This document shows positions 51,803-63,000 of a stretch of 64,000 bases of DNA, piece after piece. Within the stretch, counting starts at the first letter, position 1. Every line of letters starts with the position of its first letter. This DNA comes from Histomonas meleagridis. Lineage: Eukaryota > Parabasalia > Tritrichomonadida > Dientamoebidae. The stretch is from the NCBI GenBank assembly GCA_020186115.1, contig WSYJ01000164.1:1054001-1118000 (forward strand), read 5' to 3'. A program made the translations under genes and the position numbers. The notes under the pieces were generated by a model, which did not search any database, had not been told where the DNA came from, and worked only from the letters and a program-made list of their open reading frames with translations.

Positions 51803-52251
51803 TGGAATGCGTAATTTTATAATAAACTTTTTTGTATTTTTCAATTAAATAGGGTGTTTTTCTTAGAAAATAATTATAAGTTTATTTCCAGCTTTGCCGA
51901 ACCATTCACAAATTTCTTTTGTATAATGGATGACTTGTTTTTGGCTATTGAAATACACATATGTCATCCAAATCAGGAAAAAATAAATTTTCGTTATTTT
52001 TTTAACTTTCACTCCAATCGCCCGGTTGATAACAAATCGAAACGTGTCCAATAATTAAAATTAGATCATTATGTTGAGACTCATATTTAACGCTGGTAAC
52101 CAAACGAACTGGTTATAAAAAAATGACACTTTTTGAAAGGAATAAACCGTCTTTATCAAATGAAAATTTGTATTCAAAAAGTTCTAATGATATTGAAAAT
52201 TGAAAAAAGATTTTCTAAATTTTTCACCATGTCAAATTGACATTTTTTTAT
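51803..52251. other. intergenic, right arm
   Basis: 449 bases matching 24474-24921; CACTTTTT near 52126. No gene seen. Confidence 0.5.
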
Positions 52252-52662
52252 ATGCTCTTTTTCCTTTTTTTGGCTAAATATGATATTTATACCCAGCAAT
52301 CAAGCAAATTTATTAGTGTAGTTGGAGAAGATGATCTAAAAAGAAAATTTCAAAAATTACAAAAACAAACTAGGGGATTAAAAATGCATTATAAGATATT
52401 AATTTCAACTCATTACAGACCAATTCGAGGCAGAATCAGTCAAAATAGTTATACAAGTCTTATTCATCCAGGAAGAGATTTGATTTCTAATGGTAAATCT
52501 TTTGAGAATTTGAGGAATATATTCATGAAGAATTATGATCATGATTTAAAAAATGTAGAAAACTTCAGAAAGAAATGTTCCAGAGTTTTTTCTGTACCAT
52601 GTATAATTATCGATTTTGAGAAAGGTGAAGATTTTTCCAAATTTAGGGAACGACATCCATAA
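52252..52662 (+). CDS. unknown 136-residue protein, right copy
   Basis: Inverted copy of 24063-24473, starting MLFFLFLAKYDIYTQ. About five substitutions (His to Tyr, Glu to Gly, Ser to Asn, Ser to Arg, Tyr to Phe) and no indel. Function unknown. Confidence 0.5.
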   Translation: MLFFLFLAKYDIYTQQSSKFISVVGEDDLKRKFQKLQKQTRGLKMHYKILISTHYRPIRGRISQNSYTSLIHPGRDLISNGKSFENLRNIFMKNYDHDLKNVENFRKKCSRVFSVPCIIIDFEKGEDFSKFRERHP

Positions 52663-52919
52663 AATTCATAATGTAAAGAATTTTATAATTTATAAAGTTA
52701 TTTTCACTTTTTGTTTTTAAGTTGAAAATATTGGTTTGGATAATAATTCAACATGAGTTGGAACAAAATAAAGTATTTCATGTTTTAAATTTTGTAGGGC
52801 CGTGACTATCTTAATAATTTTAGATAATATACGATAATTGTTAAAGTTGCAAATTTGCATTAATCTAAAATGAAATATATTATTAATACTTACTAAGCTT
52901 GCTGCTCCAAGATCATATA

Positions 52920-53195
52920 ATGGATGAACATCTGAAGAAGTACCCCAAAGGAATTAAAATGATAATAATTTAAGGCCCATATCAAACTGGAAAATCCTCA
53001 TTTTTGAATTCGATAACTAAAAATGACTCGAAAGAAAACACTATAAAGATAAGAGGTCCATATACTGAACCTTTAGAGAATATTTTCTCAGATTCAGAAG
53101 ATTCTTCAAAAACTCAAAACTATTTCCCAATAACTGATTATGGTGATGGAATTATTTTGGATATAGAATATTCATCTGATTATTTATTTAGATAA
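52920..53195 (+). pseudogene. P-loop fragment, copy 4
   Basis: As copy 3, with the same TAA before GPYQTGKSSFLNSIT. It sits where the left arm has copy 1, but resembles copies 2 and 3 more, which points to gene conversion within the arm. Confidence 0.6.
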
Positions 53196-53379
53196 TACGA
53201 AGTAAAATTTATATATTTTAAAATTTTCAAGTAATTCAAATTGTTTCTGTGTTGTGCATATCATGCATTATGTTAAAATTTAAAACATTTGTTGAATACG
53301 TAACTTAATTGGAATTATTGAAAAGTGTTTATAACTAAGAAAAAAATATACAAAATAAAACATTTATTAATATTATTAT

Positions 53380-55224
53380 TTAGCGCTTATTCATAATGCT
53401 CATACCACTAAATAAATTGGAGTTACTTAACGTTTGTGAATTTTGTTGATTTGTATTTTCATTTTGTGAATTATTTACATTTACATTGTTATTACTGTTT
53501 CGATTCGTTGCCAAATTACGTTTTGGATTTCGTTGAATTGTTTTCGAAAGCCATTGCGCGCTTTGTGTTTCTGATGTTCGACTTCGATTTCGATACATTT
53601 CAATCGATGTTTTAATAATATTACAAAGTTCGATTTGTGTTTTTGGTGAACAAATTTTATTCGAAACAATTTCTGATGCAATTGGAACAATATATTTCAT
53701 ACGTAATGTGATCGTAGGCTGAAGATTTTGAAGAATTTCGGTGATAATTTCGGATAATTCGATACTATTTTGGCGATTCCATGACGCTGAAATGCGCGGA
53801 ATGATTTCTTCAGTAAATTTATTGTGATTCACTTTAGGTAAACATTCTTTTAATAATGAAATACTACAATTAATAATATTATTGTTAGTCGATGTAGAAA
53901 GATATTCGACAAGCGACGGAACAATTTCTTCTTCGATCTTTTGTCCTGTTAATTTGTTGACTAATATTTGAAATTCTTGAGCACTTTCTTTTTGTAATTG
54001 TTCTTGTTCACTTTTAATCGATGTTTCAATAATTGGATAACAAATTTCATAAATTCGTTCTTCTGAAATATTTTCGACAATAACGGAAAAATATCGTAAA
54101 AAGATCAAATTGATTTCATATGGTTTAACAATCGTAAACATTGGATAAAGTGGTAATACAATTAACTCATAAAAATCTCGTTTATCAAACGTTTTCCCAA
54201 TTTCAAATATAATCGGAATTAATATATTCGAATAAAGAATTTCATTCTTAATTTCTTGTATAAAAAATTCTAAAAATTTGTTTTGTAAAATTCGAATGGA
54301 GAATTCGTTAAGCGTTTTCGATATTCCACAATAAAAATTATATTTGTCTTCTTGCGTTTTAGTTAATATCACTTCGAAATATCGTAACGACTTAATATAA
54401 ACATTATCAAATAACGGTGAATGAAGTATAAAATTAAATGACGGACGCTTTTCGGAGTTAACATTCAAGCATGCAATAACCATGTCGCGTAATATCTTGG
54501 GAATATTTTGATAAAGATTTGGTGTGCGAACCGATTCTTCAATGCACTTCGGAGTCGGCTCTTCCAATACATTCGATCCTTTGATGAGCGTGCCGATGAT
54601 ACAGCCATAACTAAAGACATCTGTCTTAAATGTGCATTGCGAATTATTATAATATTCTGGTGAAATATAATTAATCGGCGGTTGGAAGTATGTAACAGAT
54701 TTCCAGTCGCCCATACGCGGAAGTGATTCCCCATTCTCATGAATAAAACGATTACTAAATGTAAATAAACAAATCTTAGTATCCATACTTTTCGTTAAAC
54801 AAATATCACTAATAGATAAGCCAAACATTATAATGTGCGCTGAACTATGTAAAAAATCTAATGTTTTACATAATTGATATGAAATATAAATAATGTCATT
54901 AGTAGATAAATAACTATCATATTCTAAACACGTTTCAATAGGCTCTGCTGCAAAATTTAAAGCTTTAATTGAATCTGAAAGCTCAAGAATTTTTAAAACA
55001 CCTGGATGAAAAATTCGACGAACAGAGTATATAGATGAAAGTGTTTCTGTTAAAAATCGTTCTTGATCTGCTTTAGTTCCGATACTTTGAATAATATCGT
55101 AATCAATTTCCCAAAGACTAACTTCTTCTAATGTAGTTTTATGCTTAGCACGACTGACTTTCCAACATGATGTTTTAAATAATGGTACTTGATCTATATA
55201 ATTTACTGAAATTCCTGCTCCCAT
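53380..55224 (-). CDS. SCY1-like pseudokinase (SCYL), right copy
   Basis: 614 residues, full length and open. Differs from the left copy by about six substitutions and one missing Ser (YQNIPK for YQSNIPK). The same catalytic-site losses apply. The shared sequence ends about 29 bases upstream of the ATG, so the two copies have different promoters; beyond the edge this one has TTTTGGTAAAC and AAACGGTTT. Confidence 0.85.
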   Translation of the reverse strand: MGAGISVNYIDQVPLFKTSCWKVSRAKHKTTLEEVSLWEIDYDIIQSIGTKADQERFLTETLSSIYSVRRIFHPGVLKILELSDSIKALNFAAEPIETCLEYDSYLSTNDIIYISYQLCKTLDFLHSSAHIIMFGLSISDICLTKSMDTKICLFTFSNRFIHENGESLPRMGDWKSVTYFQPPINYISPEYYNNSQCTFKTDVFSYGCIIGTLIKGSNVLEEPTPKCIEESVRTPNLYQNIPKILRDMVIACLNVNSEKRPSFNFILHSPLFDNVYIKSLRYFEVILTKTQEDKYNFYCGISKTLNEFSIRILQNKFLEFFIQEIKNEILYSNILIPIIFEIGKTFDKRDFYELIVLPLYPMFTIVKPYEINLIFLRYFSVIVENISEERIYEICYPIIETSIKSEQEQLQKESAQEFQILVNKLTGQKIEEEIVPSLVEYLSTSTNNNIINCSISLLKECLPKVNHNKFTEEIIPRISASWNRQNSIELSEIITEILQNLQPTITLRMKYIVPIASEIVSNKICSPKTQIELCNIIKTSIEMYRNRSRTSETQSAQWLSKTIQRNPKRNLATNRNSNNNVNVNNSQNENTNQQNSQTLSNSNLFSGMSIMNKR

Positions 55225-55388
55225 TCTTGTAACGGTTTGGTGGAGGACGTTTACCAAAACCGTTTATTTTTAAAACTCTGGTTAAAATCAAACTTAATCA
55301 CCACGAAAAAATCACATACTCCTCGGAAGTGCAACGTTGATAAGATTGATATTTTATATTAATTTTATTGCATTATTTATCACATTGG

Positions 55389-56543
55389 TTAGTGTGGAAT
55401 TTCTCTTGTTGATGGATCATCTGAACCAAAGAGATCAGCCACAGCAAAGCTACACCTAAACATATCTTTCTTTGGCGACACATCTCTTACTCTATGAACA
55501 TTTAATTTTGGCAATTGCATTCCCAATGCTTTCGTTGCCTTTTCCTTCAACGATGCTTCATGGTTAACATCTTTATCATCGAATTGATGGAAATATACAA
55601 TTGGAAGCCTTGCTGTTGTTCTATACTTTTTTGCGCCTTCTGCAACAGCATCTAAAAAAGTGACGGCGATTTTGGGCAAATTCATTACAATGTAATCAGA
55701 GCCTCCGTTCTTAAAGATATTAACGATAAACTCACGTGCATCAATGTTAGAGCAAATTACCTTGTCGGTAACATGGTTAATTTTACAGTTTTCCATAAGC
55801 CATTTATACGAATCTGGATTTAAATCATTTGCATAAACAGTACAGTTCTTTCGTTTGGCTGCACGAATAGCAAATGGTCCAATCCCACACATGGCATCCG
55901 CAACAATGGAACCTTCTTGGAAAAGATCAACAAGTGAATCATGTTCATGTTCAAGCCTTGAATTCCAATAAACTTTGGAAAAATCCATTCTAAATGTGAG
56001 CCCTGTTTGCTTGACTTCTGTTATAAATGAGTTTTCACCTGCAATAACTTCAAGATTCATATTTCGATAAACATTGTTTATAGCGCCAGTTTTAATGGCA
56101 ACTGTTTTAAGAGAAGTATTTTTGAGTAGAATTGCTTGTCCAATGATGTGTTTATATGGCATTTGTTCTTCAAGAAGATTTAAATGTGCAACTTTCCCAA
56201 TGGTTTCAAATGATGATGGAATAACGGTTCCCTCTGGTAAAAATTGCTGCAATAATTCTTGCAAAGAAAAATTATGATAATCAAGTGTAATATCATATGA
56301 AGTTAATTCGACATCACCAATAATTTCTATTATTTCTTTTGGAACCTCATTAACTCCTTCTCCAAGAAGAATTCTTTTTCCTTCATTTTCTGAAATGACA
56401 ACATTGAACTTTTGATATTTTGGAAGAAGATCATATTTCTTGAGAATTTTTAGTACATCTGCTGTCTTTTCTTTAGGAATGACAAAAGATTGAAGTGTTT
56501 TATTTATTTTATATGTCGAAAGATCGAATTCTGTTGAAGCCAT
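55389..56543 (-). CDS. TRM5: tRNA (guanine37-N1)-methyltransferase
   Basis: 384 residues from ATG 56543 (MASTEFDLSTYKI). The D1-like N-terminal region leads to the Trm5 core: LEEQMPYKHIIGQAILLKN, NSFITEVKQTGLTFRMDFSKVYWNSRLEHEH, SAM site VADAMCGIGPFAIRAAKR with NDLNPDSYKWL, and the catalytic-loop motif VMNLPKIA. Trm5 makes m1G37 next to the anticodon, preventing frameshifting, in the cytosol and often in mitochondria-like organelles. No targeting peptide is seen. An initiator-like TCACATTTC lies about 27 bases upstream of the ATG. It directly flanks the right arm. Confidence 0.94.
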   Translation of the reverse strand: MASTEFDLSTYKINKTLQSFVIPKEKTADVLKILKKYDLLPKYQKFNVVISENEGKRILLGEGVNEVPKEIIEIIGDVELTSYDITLDYHNFSLQELLQQFLPEGTVIPSSFETIGKVAHLNLLEEQMPYKHIIGQAILLKNTSLKTVAIKTGAINNVYRNMNLEVIAGENSFITEVKQTGLTFRMDFSKVYWNSRLEHEHDSLVDLFQEGSIVADAMCGIGPFAIRAAKRKNCTVYANDLNPDSYKWLMENCKINHVTDKVICSNIDAREFIVNIFKNGGSDYIVMNLPKIAVTFLDAVAEGAKKYRTTARLPIVYFHQFDDKDVNHEASLKEKATKALGMQLPKLNVHRVRDVSPKKDMFRCSFAVADLFGSDDPSTREIPH

Positions 56544-56624
56544 TAAACAAAACAAACATAGTCAATTAAGAAATGTGATATGAAAAATGTTGATAATTTA
56601 TTTTGTGATTTATTTATTAGTTCT

Positions 56625-57347
56625 TTAGATTATTGCTTCAATGAACTGAATAATATCGTTGCCTCTCCATCCGCTTGGACCGCCTGCATATAATGGCAAC
56701 TTTATGTTTTTCAATTCTGTCTTATTAAAATGAAAAGGTGCTAAAAATGCAGTAATTGCCTCTATTTTGTTATCATCGCCTTTGTTGAAAGCATGTACCA
56801 TATCATCCAAACAAATAATGTTTTTGTCAGATAATGCATCTGCAATCATTTTATTTGATGTTATATGAACTTCTTTACCATTAACAACTGTTGAGGCTCT
56901 TGTATGTATAAGTTGTCTGACCAATTCTTGAGAGGGAGAACCGTATGTTATTAAATGATTTATAGATTTGAGTTTTTGTCTATTTTCTTCATTGAGAAAA
57001 ACAAAACATCCATCAAATTTTTCATTAAGCTTTAAGTCAGATAATATTTTCTTTGATTCTGGACAAATATTTGCTTTTGCATCAATCAAACGAATAACTA
57101 ATGCAAATTTCAAATTAGCATCAGGAAGTGGGAAATTATGGGATTCTTTGCGTTTTGTATTGTTATCAAATTTCCTTTTATCTGCCTTTATTTGCTTTGT
57201 CTTTGAAAGGATTGTTTCTGCTCTATAAAAACGTTTTTGTGGAATGACAGTTATTGTTGTTCCTTCTCGAATTGGATTTACTCCTTTTGATATTGTATAA
57301 TCATGGCGTTTTTTGCGCAAAGCCACTTCTTTTTCAGTTCCTCCCAT
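56625..57347 (-). CDS. ribosomal protein L7/uL30 family (RPL7 or Rlp7-like)
   Basis: 240 residues. A basic N-terminal arm (KRHDYTISKG, TKQIKADKRKFDNNTKR) precedes the uL30 fold: LKFALVIRLIDAKANICPESKKILSDL, KFDGCFVFLNEENRQKL, ITYGSPSQELVRQLIHTRAS, NKMIADALSDKNIICLDDMVHAF, and the closing GGPSGWRGNDIIQFIEAII. It lines up end to end with eukaryotic RPL7 but is more divergent than expected for a core ribosomal protein, so the biogenesis paralogue Rlp7 is a real alternative. GTCACTTTT and AAAAAGTG motifs stand 18-55 bases upstream. Confidence 0.85.
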   Translation of the reverse strand: MGGTEKEVALRKKRHDYTISKGVNPIREGTTITVIPQKRFYRAETILSKTKQIKADKRKFDNNTKRKESHNFPLPDANLKFALVIRLIDAKANICPESKKILSDLKLNEKFDGCFVFLNEENRQKLKSINHLITYGSPSQELVRQLIHTRASTVVNGKEVHITSNKMIADALSDKNIICLDDMVHAFNKGDDNKIEAITAFLAPFHFNKTELKNIKLPLYAGGPSGWRGNDIIQFIEAII

Positions 57348-57364
57348 TTGGTTCTGTAGATTTT

Positions 57365-57402
57365 GTCACTTTTACTCGACCATAGCCCAAAATGAAAAAG
57401 TG
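57365..57402. promoter_or_regulatory. GTCACTTTT / AAAAAGTG pair before the RPL7-like gene
   Basis: GTCACTTTT at 57365-57373 and AAAAAGTG at 57395-57402, the same inverted pairing as before the channel gene at 26422. Confidence 0.4.
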
Positions 57403-57643
57403 CCAAACGATTTTTGGAACCATTTTTGATTATCTTCAAATTATATAAAATCTTTCATTCTTTCTTCTCATAATGTTTATTGAAAGAAAGCCTTATTATG
57501 CAATATGGATTTTCTTTGTAAGTATTAACATATTGAAGCTTATTAAGATTTTTTCATGTTTTCCTTTATTTTATATCGAAAATTCTCATTACAAAATACA
57601 AATATCAAATATTAATAAAAACTGTATTTTATTGATAATTATA

Positions 57644-59397
57644 TTATATTTGTTCAATAAATTTTTCTTCTTTGAAATCTTCGGCAAATGGATCTTCTTC
57701 AATATTTATATTACTTATTCCTGTAGTAAATGTATTCATAGTTTCATTTTCATTTTCATTTTCTTCTGATTTATCATTTTCATATATTTCTTCTTTTTTA
57801 TTTCGAATATGTTTCATTAATATAATTAATAAGATGATAATAACTATTACTACAACAATTACACAAACTGAAATGATAATAATCGTTGTTTGATTTCATT
57901 GTTTTGATTATTATTATCATTATCATTAGTGTAAAACATTGTAAAGAAATTGGAATAATAATTATAATAAGTCGAATAAATAACAATCGTATAATTGTAA
58001 TAAATAAATTCTGTTTCAATATATGAAAATGTCCAATTATTTATATATAATGAAAATGATATCGTTTTTGTTTCATAAACAGTTAATGAATGTGTAATTG
58101 ATAATGTAATTGTTAATGTATATGAAAATGATAATGATAATGAAATATCACTTTGAAGTGATTCAGTAAGTGTATCTGAATTAGAAAATTTATTCGATTG
58201 ACTAAATGAATATAATTCTGAGAATGAAATTGAGTCTGACTGTGCATATGTATTCGATTGACTAAATGAATGTATTGGAAGTGGTTCGCATATTCCTTCT
58301 GTGGATTCGCTAACAACATCTAATTGTCCAAAATGATCCTCTACATATGTTGGATATGTGATAACACTTGTAAAAACATTATAAAATGCACCTTCACCAA
58401 TATTTGGTTCTGAATCTCCATAATAATAAATGCATTGAAGATTATAACAATTCCCAAATGCTGAACTTAAAATTTCTCTTATTCCATTTCCAAGTGTTAA
58501 TATCCTTAAATTAGAACATGATGCAAATGCTGAACTTCCAATTGTTGTAACTGAATTTGGAATTGTAATGTTTTTGATTGATGAACACAATGAAAATGAT
58601 GAACCACCAATTGTTATAACATTTCCTCCAAATATAATCGTTTCTAAATTAGAACATGATAAAAACACATTAATTCCAATATTTGTGACTGAGTTACCAA
58701 AATTAACTGAAACAACTGAAGGCCATTCTGAAAATGCATTGTTTGGAATTGAATAAATATTTCCACTGATAATTATAAATTTTGTTATGTTTTGATATTT
58801 ATCAATATCTTCAAATTCATTTAAGTTCATGATTGAAAGTGTTGAATTATCATAGTTAAATATTTGCAATGAATTTGCAAAAAACATAACAAATACAAAA
58901 ATATTTTCAATTTTTTTCTTATCTTTTACTTTCAATATATATTTGGTCGTCAATATTTTCTGAACTGAAACCGTATTTTTCTGATAAAATTTGATATAAA
59001 TAACCGGAAATATAATTGAAAAAATGACAGTTAAATGAAGTAAATCATTCAAAATGTTTGGTCCTTCTTCGTTATCGTTTAGCATCATAAAAAAATGTGA
59101 AAATTCACCTTTTAGAGAAGATATATCTTCATAATATTTGTGTAACGTTTCCTCAAATGTGATATCTTTGTCAAATATATCAATTTCGAAGTCTTTTTTC
59201 AAAATGTTTGAAAAATATGTTCTTCGAAATTTTTGTTTGTTATTAAAATCTTGACGTACAATTGTTGTATATTCATTGTTTTGTATCAAATTTAAAAATA
59301 TTTTGTTTATCAAAAATTTATAATTATGATGAAATCTTTTGAATTTTTTGTTCATAATTTCATTAATTGATACTTCCCTATCACATTTGTAAGTCAT
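57644..59397 (-). pseudogene. BspA-like LRR_5 surface protein, frameshifted at its membrane helix
   Basis: The frame from 59397 gives 512 residues, ending RLLSFQFV at 57859. An overlapping frame supplies the missing Ile/Val-rich transmembrane helix and a tail ending EEDPFAEDFKEEKFIEQI at 57644; the shift is near 57893. The N-terminus is long (about 160 residues) before a signal-like segment (IFVFVMFFANSLQIF). Only five or six LRR_5 repeats remain, then the cap CIYYYGDSEPNIG, a Ser-rich stalk (SQSNTYAQSDSIS) and the Tyr-rich segment YYNYTIVIYSTYYNYYSNFF. The tail matches that of BspA A in its DPFA.DF core. Confidence 0.8.
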
Positions 59398-60048
59398 TCC
59401 TTCTTGTTTTGGTGGGTTTGTATTTGGAACATTTCTTCTTGAATAATAGAAGGTGTAATAAGATTTGTATCGTCTCTATAACGTTCAACTGTGCCTAAAA
59501 TGATGAACAAATGAAGGATTTTCATGTTTCAACTTGCAATATATTTTAAGACCTTCACTAAATACACATCGGCTGTCTCAAAAGGTTAAAATCTCACGGT
59601 TAAACTTTAAAAAACTTGTTGTTTAATTGTAGTTTTTCTATTTAATTTTGAAACGTTTCTTTGAATATTTGAAAATGTAAATTAAAGGAACGACTTTAAA
59701 ACATTATAAAAACACTTTTAAATAATATAAGGAATATATGTCATAAAGTTGAGTTTATGCTTTAAAATGATATGTAGAATGCATATTAAATTTTTTTATC
59801 TATGAATTTTATCTGAAGAAAAATGTTATGTGTTTGTGAATATAATCATATGCACTGCAATATTAATATATGACGAATTAAATCGCTTATAAAAAAGCAA
59901 TAAACCATATTTCAATTATTCATTATTTATTCAAAACAAACACAAGAAACTCAACAAATTATGAAGAAATACAATTTAATGTTTGACTTAATATGAAATC
60001 CAAACTCGAAATTCCTTAAAAACAAAAACAAATTTTCACACGAAATTT
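59398..60048. other. intergenic between two BspA genes
   Basis: 651 AT-rich bases. A short minus-strand frame from about 59530 (MKILHLFIILGTVER) approaches the BspA start in another phase and could be a misplaced signal peptide. Nothing else seen. Confidence 0.4.
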
Positions 60049-63000
60049 TTATTTTATTTCATTAAGCTGAGATGAAAACTCAGTGAATCCCTCTTTCTTT
60101 AATTTCTTTCTGATCTGCACAATAACAATTATAGTCACAACGACGACAGCAACAACAATTATTGGAACGCCAATTGTCAAGAAATAAAACACCGGCTTCG
60201 ACATTCCATCGGCACTTTCACTCGCAGCATTTATCTCTAAAGTTCCAAATTTGTTACCTTTGTATGATGAAGTCACAATAACTTTCGAAGTATTGATTTG
60301 TGAAAATGAATTATTACTAATTTGTGGTTCATCAATTCCATAATAATAAATATATGTCAATGAGTAACAGTTAGAAAATGCATAATCATTGATGATTGAA
60401 ACATGACTACCTATATGAAGGTTGATTAACTTGGTGCAATTGTAAAATGCATTTGAATCAATAACCGACGTCGTATTGGGAATTATGAGGTTTACAACGG
60501 AACAGCTTGTGAACGATGACTTCCCAATTTTTGAGAGACTTTGTCCGAAATTGACTTGATTCAAATTGTAACATTGTGAGAATAAATTGTCATCAATTAT
60601 TTCAATTGATTTTGGAAGGGTAATTGCGGTTAATTTAACACAATTAGAAAAAGTTGAGCTTCCAATTTCTTTGATATTTTGACCAAGTTCAATGCTTTGA
60701 ACGTTTACACAAGATTCAAATGAATTAGAACCGATTTTTTCAATTGAATCTGGCAGAATAACTTCCGTTAGTTGATAACAATTTTTGAATGCTTGACTTC
60801 CAATTTCTTTGGTATTTTGACTGAAATTAATTTTTGCCAAGTTTACACATTGACAAAATGATTTTTCTCCGATTTTAGTGATTGAGTTTGGTAATTTAAT
60901 TTCTGTTATTTTAGTACAATTATAAAATGTGTTATTCCCAATAATTTCGACATTTTCACCGAATTTAACATTTCTTAAATTATCGAATGATTCAAATGTT
61001 ATTCCTTCGATATTATTAAAGTTTAATGTGATTAAAGTTAAACTTTGCTTGAATCCATAAACAAAGTCGATATTTGATATATTTGTATTTAATATTATTA
61101 AATCAGTTATGTTATTGCATTGCTCAAATGAATTCATATAAATCGTTTGAACATTTTCGCCAATTGTAACTTTCGAAAGTTTTGCGCATGAAGCGAATGC
61201 GCGCTCTTTAATTGTTGTCGCATTAACACATACTGAAAACAAATTCGGTAATTCTTTAAATGTTTGCTCGCTAATTGATGCGATTTTGTCGCCAATTTGT
61301 AATGTGTTTAATGTTTGTGCAAAGTCAGCAATCAATTCCCTGATGCCAATGTGCGGAGTGAGAATTGTAACGTTCGAGATGTTTAACGTTTGGTAAAACG
61401 CATTTTGTTTAATGGTCTGAAGGCTCTCGGGGAATGTGAACGACTTCAGTTGTGTGCAGTACGAGAAAGCGGAATGTCCAATGTTTTCAACACTGGGAGG
61501 AAGTTCGATGTTTTCAAGTTTACGACATAAACGAAATGCATAATTGTGAATAGATTTGAGATGTCCTTCAAAATGAACTTTAGTTAAATTGCAACATTCT
61601 TCAAATGCATTGTTACCAAGTGTAATGTTGGAACTAATAATAATTATTTCGTTCAATTCGCAACAAAATTCAAATGAAAAATCTGAAATTTGAGCATTCG
61701 GTGCATTGATATTAATATGTTTAATCATTGAACCTTCAAATGAATGTTTACAAAATATTGATACTGTATTCGGAAGTTTAATATCAAATAAATTCATCGG
61801 ACAACAATAAACTGTAGAAATGTTTTTGTCATACAAAATCCCATCATTTAAATAATTACTATATTTGTTATTATCGTTAGAAACTGTAATGTTATGAAGT
61901 TGTGAACATTTGGAAAATGCTCCCGTGCCAATGGATGTGACTGACGACGGAATGTAAATGTTCGTAATTGATGAACATGAATAAAATGAATATTCGCCAA
62001 TCGTGGTCAAACTGTCTCTAAATTTAATATTATTTAATCGTTCGCAATATGAAAATGATGAAACGCCAATTGTCTGAATAGATTTCGGAAGAGTAAATTC
62101 ACTTAACTTCGCACAACAATAAAACAAATAATCATTGATTGATGTGATTAATTCACTAAGTTTAACAGTTGTCAATTCTGGACAATACTGAAATGCGCAG
62201 TTGCCGATCGATGTGACTGTGCCAGGTAATTCGACATTTACTAAGTTACATCCATAGAATGCCGAATTGCCAATGCTTTCGAGTTTATCACTAAAGATAA
62301 TATTTGTTAGTTTCGTACATGACTGAAACACAAAATTCCCAATACTTGTAACACAATTAGGAATTGTAATCGTTTCCAAATTATAACAATTCCTAAATAA
62401 ATAATTAGGAATAGAGCTCACTAACCCTTCTTCAATAGTAATGTTCGTCAAACTAAAACAATATTCAAATAAATAACTTCCCAACATCATAACATTATTA
62501 GGAATTCGAATATTATTAAGTTGTGGTGATTCTGAAAATGCATATGAACCAATGATCATAACATTATCATTAATATCAATATATTTCAATCCGGAACAAT
62601 TATAAAATGCATATTCTGGAATTGTAATTAAACCTGTCCCTAATGTAACTGTCTCCAACATTGCACATGATGAAAATGCATATGTACCAATTTCTGTCGT
62701 CGCATTTGGTATTATAATTTCCTTTAATTTATAACAATATCTAAATGCTGAACTTCCAATTGTATTTAATGATTCTCCGAAAGTTACATACTCCAAATTA
62801 GAACAAACTCTAAATGCATTACTTTTAATCGAAGACACTAAATTTGGTATTTCAATTCCAGTCAATGCATGACATTCATAAAATGCATAACTTCCAATCG
62901 ATTTAATACCATCTCCGAGTATAACTGTCTTCAATCCTTCACAGTTTTGGAATGTATAACTTTGAATTGATGTAACTAAATTCGGAACTTTGATTTCAAT

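Larger units (their letters stand above)
43022..55253 (-). repeat. right arm of giant inverted repeat
   Basis: Inverted counterpart of 21471-40055, about 12.2 kb. Contents in order: MULE 3' half, EF-hand, mosaic BspA, P-loop fragment, SCYL fragment, channel, unknown ORF, P-loop fragment, SCYL. Beyond 55253 the flank is unrelated to the left flank. Confidence 0.9.
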